Under the pieces are notes generated by a model. The model ran no database searches. It had not been told where the DNA came from and saw nothing but the letters and a program-made list of their open reading frames with translations. Shown one piece after another: positions 61,230 through 64,000 of a stretch of DNA of 64,000 bases. A program made the translations under genes and the position numbers. Source of the stretch: Funiculus sociatus GB2-C1 (GTDB taxonomy: Bacteria; Cyanobacteriota; Cyanobacteriia; Cyanobacteriales; FACHB-T130); contig NZ_JAMPKJ010000009.1 in NCBI RefSeq assembly GCF_039962115.1, positions 62,001 to 126,000 of the forward strand. Direction: 5' to 3'. How positions within the stretch are numbered: position 1 is the stretch's first letter; each line of letters opens with the position of its first letter.

Positions 61230-62240
61230 GTGAGCTTTATCGATTCTGAATTGCCCAAAGTTCTAGTTGTTGACGATCATCCCTCCAGTCGGATGACAGC
61301 AGTAGCACTCCTGTCGGTGGAAGGCTACGAAGTATTAGAAGCCGACAGTGGCCCAGTAGCATTAGAACGAGTGCTGGAAAGCAATCCGGACTTGATTTTG
61401 CTGGATGTAATGATGCCGGGAATGGATGGATTTGAGGTGTGTCGCCGCCTGAAGGAGAACGAACACACGCGCTTGATTCCGGTAGTGTTCATCACCGCAT
61501 TAAATGACAGGCGATCGCGTATCATGGGCATAGAAGCTGGTGGTGATGACTTTCTCACCAAACCCTTCGACCGCTTGGAATTATCTGCTAGGGTGCGATC
61601 GCTCGTTCAGCAAAAGCGCTTAAATGAAGACCTGGATCACGCTGAACAAGTTCTTTTCTCAATTGCCCGTACCGTCGAAAGTCGCGACCCTGTAACTGGC
61701 GACCACTGCGAACGGCTGGTAACAATGGGCAAAACTTTCGGAGAGTTTATCAATCTTGGACGCAATGAAGTTCGGGATTTAGTCTGGGGAGGCTATCTCC
61801 ATGATATCGGTAAGGTAGGGATTCCCGACTCCGTGCTGCTCAAAAAAGGAAAACTCACTCCCGAAGAGTGGGACATTATGAAACAGCATGTCACTATCGG
61901 GGAGAAAATTTGCAAACCCCTGCGAACCATGCGGGGTGTCATTCCCATTATTCGCTATCATCACGAACGCTGGGACGGTACTGGCTATCCGGATGGACTC
62001 GTAGGCGATGAAATTCCAATTCTTGCTCAGGTGTTTCAAATTATTGATATTTACGATGCCCTAACCAGTGAACGCCCATATAAACCGGCTTTCACCCCAG
62101 CCGAAGCTTTAGAAATCATGAACGAGGAAGCCTCAAAAGGTTGGCGCAATCCCCAACTTGTGCAGCAATTTGCTGAATTTATTCAATCTACTCAGCAACC
62201 TGAAAGCCTGAGTCGGGAGGAAGCGTTTGCTCAAAAATGA
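61230..62240 (+). CDS. Response regulator with HD-GYP phosphodiesterase domain
   Basis: The 336-residue protein has a receiver domain (about 10-125; phosphoacceptor D59 in LILLDVMMPGMDGFE; Lys in FLTKPFD) and an HD-GYP domain (about 145-320) with HDIGKVGIPD, YHHERWDGTGYPDG and IDIYDALTSERPYKP. HD-GYP domains hydrolyse cyclic di-GMP. This RpfG-like layout couples a phosphorelay to c-di-GMP breakdown, for example for motility or biofilm. The partner kinase is unknown. It starts at GTG 61230. Its gene precedes glmU by about 100 bp. Confidence 0.93.
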   Translation: MSFIDSELPKVLVVDDHPSSRMTAVALLSVEGYEVLEADSGPVALERVLESNPDLILLDVMMPGMDGFEVCRRLKENEHTRLIPVVFITALNDRRSRIMGIEAGGDDFLTKPFDRLELSARVRSLVQQKRLNEDLDHAEQVLFSIARTVESRDPVTGDHCERLVTMGKTFGEFINLGRNEVRDLVWGGYLHDIGKVGIPDSVLLKKGKLTPEEWDIMKQHVTIGEKICKPLRTMRGVIPIIRYHHERWDGTGYPDGLVGDEIPILAQVFQIIDIYDALTSERPYKPAFTPAEALEIMNEEASKGWRNPQLVQQFAEFIQSTQQPESLSREEAFAQK

Positions 62241-62344
62241 CTCAGATGATGGGAAAGCTTTTCCTCAAGTATGAAATTCAATTTTGAAGGTTCACCCTTC
62301 ATCCTTTATCCTTTTAGCTGGTAGCTGAAGGCTGATAGCTAAAC

Positions 62345-63721
62345 ATGGTAGCAGTAGCAATTCTTGCAGCAGGACGTGGAACGCGGATGAAATCGGATCT
62401 GCCCAAGGTTTTACACTCTTTGGGAGGGCGATCGCTCGTCGAACGGGTTCTGCATAGTCTGTCCGAAATCAATCCATCTCGGTGTCTTGTCATTGTCGGG
62501 TATCAGGGCGATCGCGTCAAAGACTCTCTTGCGGGGGTTATTGATCATTTGCCCCCAATTGGAAGTTTAGAGTTTGTCGAACAAACAGAACAGTTGGGTA
62601 CAGGCCACGCCGTCCAGCAATTACTTCCCCACCTAGAGGGCTTCGCTGACGATTTGCTGGTTTTAAATGGGGATGTTCCCCTCTTGCGACCGCAAACCAT
62701 CCAAAATCTGTTGCAGACTCATAAAACAAATCAAAACGCCGCTACCCTTCTCACCGCCCATCTCCCCAATCCTAAAGGCTACGGGCGGGTTTTTTGTAAC
62801 GGTCAAAATCTGGTAAAAGAAATTGTGGAAGACCGGGACTGCACACCCGCTCAAAAGCAAAATCGTCGGATTAATGCAGGTGTTTACTGCTTCAAGTGGT
62901 CGCAACTGGAAAAGGTGCTACCGCAACTGGTGGCGAACAATGACCAGCAGGAATACTATCTCACCGATGCGGTAAAATTCATGGCACCTGTGATGGCTGT
63001 GGATGTGGAGGATTATCAGGAAATTCTCGGCATCAATGATCGCAAGCAGATGGCTTCGGCTTACGAAATATTACAAGAGCGGGTGAAAGATTCTTGGATG
63101 GCTGCTGGTGTCACTCTGATTCACCCAGACACGATTACGATTGACGACACGGTGCAGCTTTCTCCCGATGTGGTCGTTGAACCCCAAACTCATCTGCGCG
63201 GACAAACGGTAATTGGTGCAGGTAGTCGCATTGGCCCCGGTAGCTTGATTGAAAATAGCTCTATTGGGGAAAATGTGACAGTGCTTTATTCCGTGGTGAC
63301 GGACAGCGCTGTTAAAAACGGCAGCCGAATTGGCCCCTACGCCCATCTCCGCGGTCATGTAGAGGTTGGGGAATCTTGCCGCGTCGGGAATTTTGTGGAA
63401 TTGAAAAATAGCACTTTGGGCGATCGCACAAATGTCGCTCACCTATCTTATTTAGGAGATGCCACACTGGGTAATAAAGTTAACATTGGTGCTGGGACAA
63501 TTACGGCAAACTACGACGGGGTGAAAAAGCATCCGACAACCATAGGCGATCGCACGAAAACTGGTTCTAACAGTGTTCTTGTCGCTCCGCTAACATTGGG
63601 AGAAGATGTGACAGTTGCTGCTGGGAGCGTAGTTACAGAAGATGTGCCAGATGATTCTCTGGTAATTGCGCGATCGCATCAAGTAATTAAACCCGGTTGG
63701 CGCTTAAACCCAGAAAAATAA
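62345..63721 (+). CDS. glmU: Bifunctional GlmU (GlcNAc-1-P uridyltransferase / GlcN-1-P acetyltransferase)
   Basis: GlmU makes UDP-N-acetylglucosamine, the precursor of peptidoglycan and lipopolysaccharide. The 458-residue protein has the pyrophosphorylase half (about 1-230; [18 protein letters not shown] at the start and VLNGDVPLL) and the left-handed beta-helix acetyltransferase half (about 255-458) with repeats such as [16 protein letters not shown] and the [18 protein letters not shown] region, which contains the catalytic His. Length and order match the bacterial enzyme. The ATG at 62345 gives a minimal N-terminus. Confidence 0.97.
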   Translation: MVAVAILAAGRGTRMKSDLPKVLHSLGGRSLVERVLHSLSEINPSRCLVIVGYQGDRVKDSLAGVIDHLPPIGSLEFVEQTEQLGTGHAVQQLLPHLEGFADDLLVLNGDVPLLRPQTIQNLLQTHKTNQNAATLLTAHLPNPKGYGRVFCNGQNLVKEIVEDRDCTPAQKQNRRINAGVYCFKWSQLEKVLPQLVANNDQQEYYLTDAVKFMAPVMAVDVEDYQEILGINDRKQMASAYEILQERVKDSWMAAGVTLIHPDTITIDDTVQLSPDVVVEPQTHLRGQTVIGAGSRIGPGSLIENSSIGENVTVLYSVVTDSAVKNGSRIGPYAHLRGHVEVGESCRVGNFVELKNSTLGDRTNVAHLSYLGDATLGNKVNIGAGTITANYDGVKKHPTTIGDRTKTGSNSVLVAPLTLGEDVTVAAGSVVTEDVPDDSLVIARSHQVIKPGWRLNPEK

Positions 63722-63734
63722 CTTTACCCGTCTT

Positions 63735-63763
63735 TGCGTTCCCAGTCTCAGACTGGGAACGCA
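63735..63763. repeat. Perfect palindrome after glmU, possible terminator
   Basis: TGCGTTCCCAGTCT (63735-63748), one base, and its exact reverse complement (63750-63763) lie 13 bp past the glmU stop. There is no T tract. The same TGCGTTCCCAG word occurs at 43014, so it belongs to an interspersed repeat family rather than being a dedicated terminator. Confidence 0.7.
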
Positions 63764-63797
63764 CAAATCGAGGCTGCTTGGGAAATGCCATCTACTT

Positions 63798-64000
63798 TTA
63801 AGCTACAAAGCCTGTGAGGGTGTCTCCAGTCCATTCCAGAGTGTCGCCCATCTTTTCGCCAGTGTGAAAAGCAGAAAGGAGGACTTCACTGGTTTTGCCA
63901 AAAGCGATCGCGCCTGTCGCATCAATTCCAATCGCCCCAAAATCTCGGCGGTGGTTATAAGCTTCGCCAAACGAACGCTCAAACGCTTGGGCAAGAGATA
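63798..64000 (-). CDS. C-terminal end of a probable isoaspartyl peptidase/asparaginase-type gene (partial)
   Basis: The window ends inside this minus-strand gene. The last 67 residues read QAFERSFGEAYNHRRDFG, GAIGIDATGAIAFGKTS, and end DTLEWTGDTLTGFVA. They resemble the C-terminus of Ntn-type isoaspartyl peptidases/L-asparaginases (a GAIGID strand and a GKTSEVLL segment). The catalytic Thr would lie upstream, outside the window. The assignment rests on memory of the family and is moderate. The stop is at 63798. Confidence 0.6.
   Translation of the reverse strand, partial: SLAQAFERSFGEAYNHRRDFGAIGIDATGAIAFGKTSEVLLSAFHTGEKMGDTLEWTGDTLTGFVA

Noticed and set aside
63803-63994. Minus-strand frame with its own ATG at the window end
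   Set aside because: A neighbouring frame on the same strand encodes a recognisable protein end that stops at 63798; this one is shifted.

Overview
The window is chromosomal DNA from a cyanobacterium. The evidence is the very high density of the octamer GCGATCGC (HIP1) in genes and spacers, the cytochrome b6f subunit gene petN, a Cys-type hemB, several small cyanobacterial proteins, Uma2 and NACHT-pentapeptide proteins, and heptanucleotide STRR-type repeats (CCCCAAT, CCCCAGT, GGGACTA). Such repeats are best known from filamentous cyanobacteria. The genus cannot be fixed from this window.

Layout. 1-5.6 kb holds translation and tetrapyrrole housekeeping: prmC, tsaC, a degenerate histidine kinase, a GNAT enzyme, hemB, and an rplU-rpmA operon with a clear terminator. 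5.8-9.5 kb holds a 1009-residue NACHT NTPase ending in pentapeptide repeats, followed by a HIP1-containing array of five units of about 86 bp. 9.5-16.2 kb holds a MarC membrane protein, a nitrilase-family hydrolase, class II fructose-bisphosphate aldolase, tRNA-Lys, an aldose-epimerase-like protein, two paralogous small proteins (one behind a perfect CRP-type palindrome) and a conserved small cyanobacterial protein. 16.2-25.9 kb holds a beta-CASP-type hydrolase, a 40-residue membrane protein, a DNA glycosylase, a GerMN-type lipoprotein, mgtE, pyrB, moaE, an SH3 protein, an HhoA/DegP-type protease and ruvC. 26-35.4 kb holds a YvcK-like protein with tsaE, a broken dihydroorotase gene, lepB, an intact dihydroorotase-like gene with an altered metal site, a tandem phosphoglycerate-mutase-like protein and a CPBP protease. 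35.6-43.7 kb holds a copper-type P-ATPase, an FHA protein, tmk, holB, moaA, rpsD and a response regulator. 43.7-48 kb is one giant multi-PAS histidine kinase. 48.4-64 kb holds a BtuF-like protein, an MFS transporter, methyltransferases, petN, recQ, a Uma2 protein, leuA, a LabA/NYN protein, a rhodanese, an MnmC-like protein, an HD-GYP regulator, glmU and the C-terminal end of a probable asparaginase-family gene.

How genes work together. tsaC and tsaE serve the same tRNA modification (t6A). pyrB and two dihydroorotase relatives belong to pyrimidine synthesis, but one relative is a pseudogene and the other has lost canonical metal ligands. moaA and moaE belong to molybdopterin synthesis. The PAS kinase and the adjacent Rcp1-like regulator form a probable two-component pair. 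Most other genes stand alone, as is usual in cyanobacteria.

Most notable are the NACHT-pentapeptide gene with its downstream repeat array, repeat-derived peptides inserted in frame in three conserved proteins, two small terminal-inverted-repeat elements (one with a perfect 5-bp target duplication), the disabled dihydroorotase gene, a CRP-type site before one of two small paralogues, and a probable CTG start behind a perfect Shine-Dalgarno sequence. No CRISPR array, complete insertion sequence, prophage or biosynthetic cluster was seen.
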